DNA of 8,658 nt from the NCBI GenBank assembly GCA_016875975.1, contig VGOF01000051.1:1-8658 (forward strand). Reading direction: 5' to 3'. Of the stretch, positions 1 to 6,404 are shown in pieces; the first letter of the stretch is position 1; the number at the start of each line of letters is the position of its first letter. The position numbers were made by a program, and so were the translations under genes. Source of the DNA: Chloroflexota bacterium (GTDB lineage: Bacteria; Chloroflexota; Dehalococcoidia; GIF9; UBA5629). The notes below the pieces were generated by a model. It made no database searches, was not told the DNA's origin, and worked only from the letters and a program-made list of their open reading frames with translations.

Positions 1-1
1 G

Positions 2-892
2 ATGAAGAAATTCGGCCGCTTGTTGACAGCAATGGTTACCCCCTTTGATACAAAGGGGAACGTGGACTATGCCCAGGCAAAGAAACTAGCCAAAGCCTTG
101 CTCGATTCTGGCAGTGACGGTGTGGTAGTAGCTGGTTCCACAGGCGAGTGTCCCACCCTCACCCATCAAGAGAAGTTGAAGCTTTTTTCAGAGGTGAAGT
201 CAGTTGTGGGTGACAAGGGCACTGTCGTTGCCGGGACAGGCAATTACAGCACTGCTGAGAGCATGGAGCTAACCAAAGAGACGGAGAAGACGGGCGTTGA
301 TGCCTGTATGTTGGTGGTGCCCTACTACAACCGGCCTACTCAGGATGGCTTGTATGAGCATTTCAAGGCCGTAGCCACTGCAACTAATTTGCCCTGCATA
401 GTTTATAATGTCCCGACGCGTACTGTGACTAACCTGGCGGCTGAGACGGCTATCAAGCTCAGCCAGATTGGCAACATCGTGGGCATTAAAGAGGCTAGCG
501 CTAACTTTGAACAGATAGCTGAAGTCATCAAGGGGGTCAGGTCGGATTTCCTGGTCTACAGTGGCAACGATGGCGATACCTATCCTGTGCTCTGCTTGGG
601 TGGTTATGGTGTCATCAGTGTGGCCTCTCACCTGGTTGGCATGCAGATGAAGAAGATGATTGAGGATTTTCTCAAGGGTGACATTAAGGGGGCGGCTGAT
701 TGTCATCACAGATTGTTGCCTCTGGTGAGTGCCTTGTTTATTGTTTCCAATCCTATCCCCATAAAATATGCCCTGAACCACCTGGGTTTTTCGGTGGGCA
801 AACCTCGCCTACCGCTCACTGAGCCTGACGAAAAGTCAAAGGCTACCATTGAGCAAGCGCTAAAGAACTACAAGATCGATCTGCCGATTTAG
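2..892 (+). CDS. dapA: 4-hydroxy-tetrahydrodipicolinate synthase
   Basis: Condenses pyruvate with aspartate-4-semialdehyde, the first committed step of the diaminopimelate/lysine pathway, in the cytoplasm. The 296 residues match the usual family length of about 290-300 and form one TIM-barrel domain. Visible signatures are the GSTGE loop (45-49), the VPYYN segment with Tyr109, YNVPTR (135-140) holding the catalytic Tyr135 and the substrate-carboxylate-binding Arg140, and GIKEAS with the Schiff-base Lys163. The ATG lies one base inside the window, so its ribosome binding site cannot be seen. MKKFGRLLTAMVTPF is a normal family N-terminus, so this start is likely correct. The gene converges on purA with a 68-base gap. 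Upstream lysine-pathway genes could lie outside the window. N-acetylneuraminate lyase-type relatives are less likely because the GSTGE and YNVPTRT motifs are DapA-like. Confidence 0.96.
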   Translation: MKKFGRLLTAMVTPFDTKGNVDYAQAKKLAKALLDSGSDGVVVAGSTGECPTLTHQEKLKLFSEVKSVVGDKGTVVAGTGNYSTAESMELTKETEKTGVDACMLVVPYYNRPTQDGLYEHFKAVATATNLPCIVYNVPTRTVTNLAAETAIKLSQIGNIVGIKEASANFEQIAEVIKGVRSDFLVYSGNDGDTYPVLCLGGYGVISVASHLVGMQMKKMIEDFLKGDIKGAADCHHRLLPLVSALFIVSNPIPIKYALNHLGFSVGKPRLPLTEPDEKSKATIEQALKNYKIDLPI

Positions 893-929
893 CGAGGTGG
901 AGTTAGCGGTATTTCCGAAGCACTCTAGC

Positions 930-955
930 GTGGCCTTTGTGGCTGCTTTCTTTTT
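930..955 (+). terminator. Possible intrinsic terminator after dapA
   Basis: In the convergent gap between dapA and purA, bases 930-935 can pair with 941-946 as a 6-bp stem around a 5-base loop. Two of the pairs are G-T wobbles. The T-rich tract TTTCTTTTT follows at 947-955. It has the shape of a rho-independent terminator for dapA, but the stem is weak. The minus strand shows no T tract after the stem, so it would not serve purA. Confidence 0.35.
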
Positions 956-960
956 GCTGC

Positions 961-2244
961 TTAGCCTATTTGCCTGGCCATTATGGCGCGCTCGCGTTCG
1001 GCGCCGACAGAGATGAGGCTAATGGGGCAGGAGAGTAGCTCCTCAAGCCGTGATATGTAGCGGCGTGCTTGAGTGGGCAGTTGTTTGAGATGTCGGATGT
1101 CGTTTGTGGCTGACTTCCAGCCGGTCAACTCCTCATAGACAGGCTGGCACTTCTCCAGGATAGACACGTCGCTGGGGAAGTGTTTTATAATCTGTCCATC
1201 GAGTTGATAAGCAGTGCATATTTTGATTGTGTCGAGGACGTCCAGAACATCTAGTCGAGTTAGGGCTATATCTGTGAAGCCGTTTAGCTGGGCACTGAAT
1301 TTCCCGGCTACAGCATCGAACCAACCACAGCGTCTGGGCCTGCCCGTAGTAGCGCCGTACTCGTGAGCCCGTTCCCTAATGAAGTCTCCAGTTTTGTCTT
1401 TTAGCTCAGTAGGCATGGGACCGCCACCGACGCGTGTGGTATACGCCTTGAATACGCCCACGATGTGGTCAATGTCCTTGAGACTTATGCCGCATCCCAG
1501 GGCAGCGTTAGCCGCTAAGGGTGAAGAGGAGGTGACATAAGGGTAGGTGCCCCAGTCAGGGTCAAGCAAAGCCCCCTGGGCACCTTCCAGCAATACCGGT
1601 TGCTTTCGGGACAGCATCTGGCGAAGCATCGTGCTGGTATCCGTAATGAAAGGCGCAAGCTTTTCTCCGTAAGCACAGTATTGTAGAAATATCTCCTCTT
1701 CTGACAGTGGTGGGGCGTCATATATCTTAGTTAGTATGGCGTTCTTCAATTCGAGTATGGTACTGAGCCGAGAGCGGAATTGCTCCCTGTTCAACAGGTC
1801 GCAGGCACGTATGCCAAGGCGAGCTGTCTTGTCGGCGAAGGCAGGGCCAATACCCTTCCCTGTGGTGCCCAGCGCTCCCTTGCCTCGTCTTTTCTCCTCC
1901 AATCCGTCTAGAACGATATGATAGGGCATTATCAAGTTCGCCCGGTCGCTGATAAAAAGGTGATTGGTGTCCACATTGTGCTTATTAAGGTCGTCGGTCT
2001 CGGCAAGTAGCACGGCGGGGTTGACCACCACGCCGTTGCCGATGATGCAGACTGTCTCAGGGTAGAAAATGCCTGATGGAACCAGATGGAGCCTGAATTC
2101 CCCTTGGGGATTGACGATAGTGTGTCCGGCATTGTCGCCGCCTGAGAACCGGACTACAGCCTTGGCTCTCTGTGCCAGGAGGTCGACTATCTTTCCTTTG
2201 CCCTCATCTCCCCATTGGGCGCCAATAACCGCTACTACAGACAT
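961..2244 (-). CDS. purA: Adenylosuccinate synthetase
   Basis: Joins IMP and aspartate with GTP to give adenylosuccinate, the first AMP-specific step of purine synthesis, in the cytoplasm. The 427 residues are a full-length match (about 430 typical). The P-loop-like GDEGKGK sits at 12-18 with catalytic Asp13. GGDNAGHT (35-42) holds catalytic His41. Further motifs are GTTGKGIGP (126-134), EGAQG (220-224), TRVGGGP (270-276) and GRPRRCGWFD (301-310). The C-terminal guanine-contacting segment reads SVGAER (412-417) where most homologues have SVGPDR, a mild deviation. The ATG is preceded by only a weak GAG at suitable distance. It is last in the minus-strand run, 63 bases after the small membrane protein gene, so it may be cotranscribed with the lipid genes or have its own promoter. 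I found no convincing promoter in the gap. Confidence 0.97.
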   Translation of the reverse strand: MSVVAVIGAQWGDEGKGKIVDLLAQRAKAVVRFSGGDNAGHTIVNPQGEFRLHLVPSGIFYPETVCIIGNGVVVNPAVLLAETDDLNKHNVDTNHLFISDRANLIMPYHIVLDGLEEKRRGKGALGTTGKGIGPAFADKTARLGIRACDLLNREQFRSRLSTILELKNAILTKIYDAPPLSEEEIFLQYCAYGEKLAPFITDTSTMLRQMLSRKQPVLLEGAQGALLDPDWGTYPYVTSSSPLAANAALGCGISLKDIDHIVGVFKAYTTRVGGGPMPTELKDKTGDFIRERAHEYGATTGRPRRCGWFDAVAGKFSAQLNGFTDIALTRLDVLDVLDTIKICTAYQLDGQIIKHFPSDVSILEKCQPVYEELTGWKSATNDIRHLKQLPTQARRYISRLEELLSCPISLISVGAERERAIMARQIG

Positions 2245-2307
2245 GATTACTCGTTTGATTCGGGAACTATCAAGGTGATATTTGTTATGTGGCAGAGTTT
2301 CTGGATT

Positions 2308-2496
2308 TTATATGCGGGACATGTAGTCCTTACCCCAGAAGTAGAGCAGAGTGCCTCCCCCTACAATCCATACCACCAGCCCCAGGATTATTGACCCGAA
2401 TATACCCAGAGCGGTGAAGATACTGCCTGCTATCATCCACAGGACGGCGATGATGCTGAGTGCTGTGAAGCTCCACTCAAAGGTCTTGTCGTTCAT
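2308..2496 (-). CDS. Small two-helix membrane protein of unknown function
   Basis: A 62-residue protein that I do not recognise as a named family. Two hydrophobic segments (about 10-30 and 34-54) are joined by a short Gly/Phe turn, with a charged N-terminus (MNDKTFEW) and a short polar tail (KDYMSRI). This predicts a helical hairpin in the cytoplasmic membrane. There is no signal peptidase site or catalytic motif. Translation is supported by the ribosome binding site AAGGGGAG at 2506-2513, nine bases from the ATG. That site lies inside the last codons of the phospholipid synthase gene, whose stop is only six bases upstream, so the two are probably translationally coupled. Its place suggests an accessory subunit or membrane partner of the lipid enzymes, which is inference only. 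Confidence 0.72.
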   Translation of the reverse strand: MNDKTFEWSFTALSIIAVLWMIAGSIFTALGIFGSIILGLVVWIVGGGTLLYFWGKDYMSRI

Positions 2497-2502
2497 AATC
2501 GT

Positions 2503-3105
2503 TCACTCCCCTTTTATTTCTTTGGTTCTTGCCTGTGACCACACATGAAACAGTCTCTGTCCCACAGTGACAAAAGAAAGCACAACCAAAATTACCAGGG
2601 CTATGAGTAGCTGGTCAAAGAATAACCCCAAGCATAGTATTATAACCCTCTCTGCCCTGGTAAACAAGCCCACGCTGCAAGCTAATCCCAGGCCTTCAGC
2701 CCTGGCCCTAATGTAGCTGGTAACAAACGAGCCAACCATAGCCAGGAAGATTACGGTTATCATCAGGGTGTTGCCATCGGGTGCATAGAGGATTAAGAGG
2801 CCAATAAATATTGCTGCTTCTGAAAGCCGGTCGAACGTGGAATCCAGCAAACCGCCGAAGACCGTGGTCTTTTTTGTAAACCTGGCCAGCGCTCCATCCA
2901 GTATGTCAAATAAACCAGCCACTAGCACCAGTATGCCGCCGATAATTAGGCGGCCTGTGGCGATAACCCAAGCCGCAATGATATTTATGGCCAGGCCAAT
3001 CCATGTTAGCGTATCTGGCGTTATCTTACTCTTGCTCAGCATGGTCATGAACGGGTTAGTGAGCCTGCGGGCGGCACTTCTTCTTAACTCTGGTAAAGTA
3101 GTCAT
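2503..3105 (-). CDS. CDP-alcohol phosphatidyltransferase, probable phosphatidylinositol phosphate synthase
   Basis: Predicted to move phosphatidate from CDP-diacylglycerol onto inositol phosphate, giving phosphatidylinositol phosphate in the membrane. The 200 residues are polytopic. The complete family signature is present: Asp67, Asp70-Gly71, Ala74-Arg75, Gly84, Asp88 and Asp92, with the eight-residue spacing exact. Specificity is suggested by similarity, recalled from memory, to mycobacterial PgsA1 (PIP synthase). Shared features are the N-terminal ARRLTNP-like stretch, TPDTLTW, SYIRARAE (130-137), RAER (150-153) and QRLFHVW near the end. The ATG has GAGAAG five bases upstream. The gene starts 16 bases after the PimA-like gene and lies two genes after ino1, which makes the inositol phosphate substrate. 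Phosphatidylglycerophosphate synthase or archaetidyl-type activity are alternatives. The fold is certain and the acceptor probable. Confidence 0.85.
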   Translation of the reverse strand: MTTLPELRRSAARRLTNPFMTMLSKSKITPDTLTWIGLAINIIAAWVIATGRLIIGGILVLVAGLFDILDGALARFTKKTTVFGGLLDSTFDRLSEAAIFIGLLILYAPDGNTLMITVIFLAMVGSFVTSYIRARAEGLGLACSVGLFTRAERVIILCLGLFFDQLLIALVILVVLSFVTVGQRLFHVWSQARTKEIKGE

Positions 3106-3121
3106 CTATTCTTCTCGTTGC

Positions 3122-4234
3122 CTATTGCAGCAAATCGTTGTAGTAATCCATCACCTGGCGGGCTATGTTCTCCCAGCTATATTTCTCAGCCTTGGCCCTG
3201 CCCTTTGTTCCCATCTGTTGGCGCGCTGTGCCGTCCTTGAGCAGCGATACCAGCGCATTAGCCAGGGCCTTTTCGTCCTTTGGTGGCACTAATAGCCCTT
3301 CTTCACCAGGAGACAGCACGCTGGCATAGCCTTCTATATCTGTTGCTACTATTGGCTTCCCGCTGGCCATAGCCTCGAGCAGCACTATGCCGAAGCTCTC
3401 GCCGCCGGTGGCGGGTGCGCAGAAGATGTCTGCGGTGCGGTAGTATTCAGGTAGCTCTGAGTTAGGGACGAAGTTGGTGAATACCACATCAGAGAGTTCC
3501 AGGTCCTCGGCCATCTTCTGATACACACGGCGTAGCCTGGTGTTTGGGCCAACCACAATGAGACGGAAATCCTTGAAAGTTCTCTTCATTTTGGCGCAGG
3601 CGCTGATAAGATAACCCAGGCCTTTGCGTTTTTCCATGCGACCCACGAAGAGGATGTTGAGCTTTCCGTCGGCTAACTCTTGACGAATGGGGCCACCTGG
3701 TGTGAAGAAATCGGTATTGGTGCCGTTGGGAATTATGCGGTATTCGCCGGGCAAATGGCGGCTGACATATTGCAGTGCAGGCTTTGAGACGGCTATTTTC
3801 CCGTGCAATCGTGGTAACCATCGCCTGAAAACTGGCTTGCCCAACCAGTAAACCCTAGCCTTGTTGTAGTAAGCATGGAAGGTGCCAACGTTGATACAAT
3901 TAGATTTGAGTAGAGAACTGATGGGGAGCATAGGCGCAAAAGGTTCGTGAAGGTGGAGTATGTCGAAGTGTTCGCGATCCAGTATGCTACCTATCTGGAC
4001 AGGTAGCCAGGGAGATACAGGGATGCGGGCTTGCGAGCCGCCGAATGGTATGGGGAAGGGACGGCCTACAGCGGTGACCTGTTCCTCGAAGTAATGGGTA
4101 TCCTTCTTCAGGGATGGGGCCAGTATCTTTGCTTCATGCCCCCATTGGATGAAGTAGTGTGCCAGATAGGAGATGTGATTGGATACCCCACCGGGGAATG
4201 AATAGTCGTAGGGGCAGACTAATCCGATCTTCAC
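3122..4234 (-). CDS. GT4 glycosyltransferase, PimA-like (phosphatidylinositol mannosyltransferase type)
   Basis: A 370-residue GT-B glycosyltransferase of family 4, probably peripheral at the inner membrane face. It resembles mycobacterial PimA, which puts the first mannose from GDP-mannose on phosphatidylinositol. The resemblance includes the start (MKIGLVCPYD...PGGVSNH, glycine loop 15-16), the GRPFPIPFGGSQAR stretch (58-70), ILHLHEP (92-98), GTFH with His120, IIPNG (167-171), GRMEKRKG (198-205, Arg199 and Lys204), and GGESFGIVLLE (277-287) carrying the EX7E pair Glu279/Glu287. The length fits PimA (about 375-386). The start codon is GTG at 4232-4234 with no clear ribosome binding site; the N-terminal motif leaves little room for another start. 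It lies 30 bases after ino1 and 16 before the PIP-synthase-like gene. The sugar transferred cannot be read from sequence, and another lipid or inositol glycosyltransferase is possible. Confidence 0.86.
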   Translation of the reverse strand: MKIGLVCPYDYSFPGGVSNHISYLAHYFIQWGHEAKILAPSLKKDTHYFEEQVTAVGRPFPIPFGGSQARIPVSPWLPVQIGSILDREHFDILHLHEPFAPMLPISSLLKSNCINVGTFHAYYNKARVYWLGKPVFRRWLPRLHGKIAVSKPALQYVSRHLPGEYRIIPNGTNTDFFTPGGPIRQELADGKLNILFVGRMEKRKGLGYLISACAKMKRTFKDFRLIVVGPNTRLRRVYQKMAEDLELSDVVFTNFVPNSELPEYYRTADIFCAPATGGESFGIVLLEAMASGKPIVATDIEGYASVLSPGEEGLLVPPKDEKALANALVSLLKDGTARQQMGTKGRAKAEKYSWENIARQVMDYYNDLLQ

Positions 4235-4243
4235 GGTCTTATT

Positions 4244-4261
4244 GTCTTCAATCTTGAAGAC
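4244..4261. repeat. Perfect 18-bp palindrome between ino1 and the glycosyltransferase gene
   Basis: The arms GTCTTCAA (4244-4251) and TTGAAGAC (4254-4261) are exact inverted complements separated by two bases. The element sits in the 30-base gap between the ino1 stop and the GTG start of the PimA-like gene, where a ribosome binding site would be expected. It has no T tract, so it is not an intrinsic terminator. It could be a protein-binding operator, a small translational hairpin or chance. Confidence 0.5.
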
Positions 4262-4264
4262 CTA

Positions 4265-5419
4265 TCAGGCTTTTTGCTCTGCCGAATTCTTCTTGGCTTT
4301 AACCGGCTTCTCCCCGGGCATGTCAGGGAGACTGATGGGGCTTTGTTGTTCCAGGCCGGTGATAAACTCTTCGACGCGCCTGCGAGCTTCGTCATCCGAG
4401 TACTGTATGGGTGGCGACTTCATAAAGTAAGCACTGGGCGCAACAATGGTGCCGCCTATTCCCCTGTCCATTGCCAGCTTACAGCATCTAATGGCATCGA
4501 TGACTACGCCTGCAGAGTTGGGGCTATCCCATACCTCTAGCTTCATTTCCAAGTTCAACGGGACGTCGCCAAAGGTACGACCTTCCATCCTGATATAGCA
4601 GTATTTACGGTCGGCCAGCCAGGGAACATAATCACTGGGACCAACGTGGATATCATCTGGGGGAAGCTCATAATCTAGTTGCGAAGTTACGGCATTGGTC
4701 TTGGAAATCTTCTTCGATTCCAGACGTTCTCGCTCCAGCATATTATAGAAGTCGGTGTTGCCACCAAAATTAAGCTGGTAGGTTCTCTCCAGCTTGACTC
4801 CGCGTTCGCGGAATAACCTGGTTAGTACACGATGTGTGATGGTGGCACCTACCTGGGATTTTATGTCATCGCCGACGATGGGCAATCCAGATTCAGAGAA
4901 GCGGTTGTACCAGTATGGTTCACGGGCGATGAACACGGGTATGCAGTTCACCAGTCCGCATCCGGCCGCCAGCACCTGCTCTATATACCACTTGGTGGCT
5001 TCTTCGCTACCTACTGGCAAGAAATTGATTACCACATCGGTCTTGGTCTCTTTCAATATGCCTACGATGTTAGCTGTAGGGCCTGGTGCCTTGGTAATGA
5101 CTTGCGATAGGTATTTGCCCAAGCCGTCGTGGGTCATGCCTCGAGCTATTTTGACTCCAGTATTGGGGACATCGCTGAATTTGAATGTGTTATTTGGTGC
5201 GGTAAATATCGCTTCGGCAATGTCTTTGCCCACCTTGTTTTTGTCGACATCGAACGCAGCTACAAAGTTGATGTCGCTCACATGGTAGCCGCCAAGGTTG
5301 ACGTGCATCAGGCCTGGAATGAATTCATCCTCCTTGGCTTTTCTGTAGAACTGTACACCTTGCACCAGCGATGAGGCGCAGTTCCCGACACCGATGATTG
5401 CTACGTTGATCTTGCCCAT
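4265..5419 (-). CDS. ino1: myo-inositol-1-phosphate synthase
   Basis: Converts glucose-6-phosphate to L-myo-inositol-1-phosphate with tightly bound NAD, the only de novo route to inositol. The 384 residues are of the short prokaryotic (actinobacterial/archaeal) type, about 365-390, not the roughly 530-residue eukaryotic type. Visible features are the NAD-binding GVGNCASSL (10-18), AAFDVD (54-59), VINFLPVGSEEATKWY (130-145), GDDIKSQVGATITHR (183-197), NMLERERLESKKISKTNAV (226-244), and APSAYFMKSPP (327-337) with a conserved lysine at 334. The last 24 residues form a Pro/Lys/Ala-rich tail that looks disordered. The ATG is set by a strong AAAGGAG eight bases upstream. The gene follows the universal stress protein gene by 43 bases and precedes the PimA-like and PIP-synthase-like genes, so its product probably feeds inositol phospholipid; a free inositol-based solute is the alternative. 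Confidence 0.95.
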   Translation of the reverse strand: MGKINVAIIGVGNCASSLVQGVQFYRKAKEDEFIPGLMHVNLGGYHVSDINFVAAFDVDKNKVGKDIAEAIFTAPNNTFKFSDVPNTGVKIARGMTHDGLGKYLSQVITKAPGPTANIVGILKETKTDVVINFLPVGSEEATKWYIEQVLAAGCGLVNCIPVFIAREPYWYNRFSESGLPIVGDDIKSQVGATITHRVLTRLFRERGVKLERTYQLNFGGNTDFYNMLERERLESKKISKTNAVTSQLDYELPPDDIHVGPSDYVPWLADRKYCYIRMEGRTFGDVPLNLEMKLEVWDSPNSAGVVIDAIRCCKLAMDRGIGGTIVAPSAYFMKSPPIQYSDDEARRRVEEFITGLEQQSPISLPDMPGEKPVKAKKNSAEQKA

Positions 5420-5427
5420 GATTGCTT

Positions 5428-5434
5428 CTCCTTT
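5428..5434 (-). promoter_or_regulatory. Strong ribosome binding site of ino1
   Basis: Read on the minus strand this is AAAGGAG, eight bases before the ATG at 5417-5419. It fixes the ino1 start and is the strongest ribosome binding site in the six-gene run, which suggests ino1 is well translated. Confidence 0.75.
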
Positions 5435-5462
5435 AGGGGGTTGGTCTATTTAGTCCTTGGTC

Positions 5463-6365
5463 CTAATTCTTGGATTTCATGATGTTCGTTTTAGGTGGCC
5501 TTACCAGCCACATCGGCCTCCTCGTTCCATGTAGTACTTTATCTGCTACGCTTCCTATCACCCACCGGACGATGCCGGTTCGACCGTGAGTTGACATGGC
5601 TATTAAATCGATTTTGCCCTTTTCGGCAGATTTGATGATCTCATGGGCGGGATTGCCGACAACGATGTCATACTTTGCTGTTATTCCCTTTGCTTTCAAG
5701 CTGTCGATAATGCTCCCGAGATAGTCGTTGGCGGCATCCTGCATTGCCTTAAAAAAGCTATCCCATTCAGCGTTACCGAATACGCTGGTTTCCATTGCTC
5801 CTGGCGGCGAGATGACCTGAATCAGATGGACCGAAGCGTTTGTCTCTCTGGCCACTAGCTCAACATAATCCAGGGCTGCCTGGCCGGTATCGGAGCCATC
5901 CAGGGGAACGAGGATTTTGGAAATGGAAGCACCCTCTTTTTTTGCCTTCGCAGCTTTTTGTTTCTTGCCGGGGATGAGCAGCACGGGAGTTATCGCCTGG
6001 CTGACTATTTTCTCGGCCACACTTCCTATCCACCAGCGGGTAACACCACTTCGACCATGTGTGGCCATGACGATCAAATCGATATCGTTCTGTTTGCTGT
6101 AACTGAGGATTTTGTCCGCCGCGCTGCCGTAGACAATGACCGGGGTAGCTTCCACTTTCTCGTTACGTAAATCGGATGCTGCGCTTTCTATGTAGTCCTC
6201 CAGGAGGCGGTTGACGCGGCGACTCTTTCTGCCGATGCCTGCTCCCAAAACTTCAACCTCTGAGCCAAACCGTTTGGCCAGATACTTGATGTAAGGTAGC
6301 ACGCTCTCGGCAGTCTTAGAACCGTCAAGCGGGACCAGAATTTTCCTTATAATTCTCTTTGCCAT
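5463..6365 (-). CDS. Tandem-domain universal stress protein (UspA family)
   Basis: A 300-residue cytoplasmic protein made of two UspA domains, about 5-133 and 149-289, joined by a Lys/Ala-rich linker (134-148). Each half starts with ILVPLDGS (Asp14, Asp156) and ends with the nucleotide-binding motif: THGRSG then Gly114-Ser115 in the first, THGRTG then Gly271-Ser272 in the second. Both halves therefore look able to bind ATP, and the protein could form the usual Usp dimer within one chain. The first glycine of the classic G-2x-G motif is Ala101 or Ser258, common in the family. Such proteins help survive starvation or stress, but the ligand partner is unknown. The ATG has AAGGG ten bases upstream. 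It is first in the run leading into ino1, so stress regulation of inositol lipid synthesis is conceivable. Confidence 0.94.
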   Translation of the reverse strand: MAKRIIRKILVPLDGSKTAESVLPYIKYLAKRFGSEVEVLGAGIGRKSRRVNRLLEDYIESAASDLRNEKVEATPVIVYGSAADKILSYSKQNDIDLIVMATHGRSGVTRWWIGSVAEKIVSQAITPVLLIPGKKQKAAKAKKEGASISKILVPLDGSDTGQAALDYVELVARETNASVHLIQVISPPGAMETSVFGNAEWDSFFKAMQDAANDYLGSIIDSLKAKGITAKYDIVVGNPAHEIIKSAEKGKIDLIAMSTHGRTGIVRWVIGSVADKVLHGTRRPMWLVRPPKTNIMKSKN

Positions 6366-6404
6366 AAAAAACTAGCCCTTGATTATTGCAGTTACGCTTG
6401 TCTA

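Noticed and set aside
269..781. 170-codon open frame antisense to dapA
   Set aside because: It lies entirely inside a gene with all catalytic motifs, has no recognisable domain, and is explained by the coding pattern of dapA.
2245..2275. TTGATA upstream of purA as a possible -35 box
   Set aside because: No acceptable -10 box lies at 16-18 bases; the candidate would overlap the purA start codon.
2837..3292. 151-codon plus-strand frame across the PIP-synthase-like and PimA-like genes
   Set aside because: Antisense to two well-supported genes, with no recognisable motif.
4794..5288. 164-codon plus-strand frame inside ino1
   Set aside because: Shadow of ino1; the translation resembles no family and ino1 is intact here.
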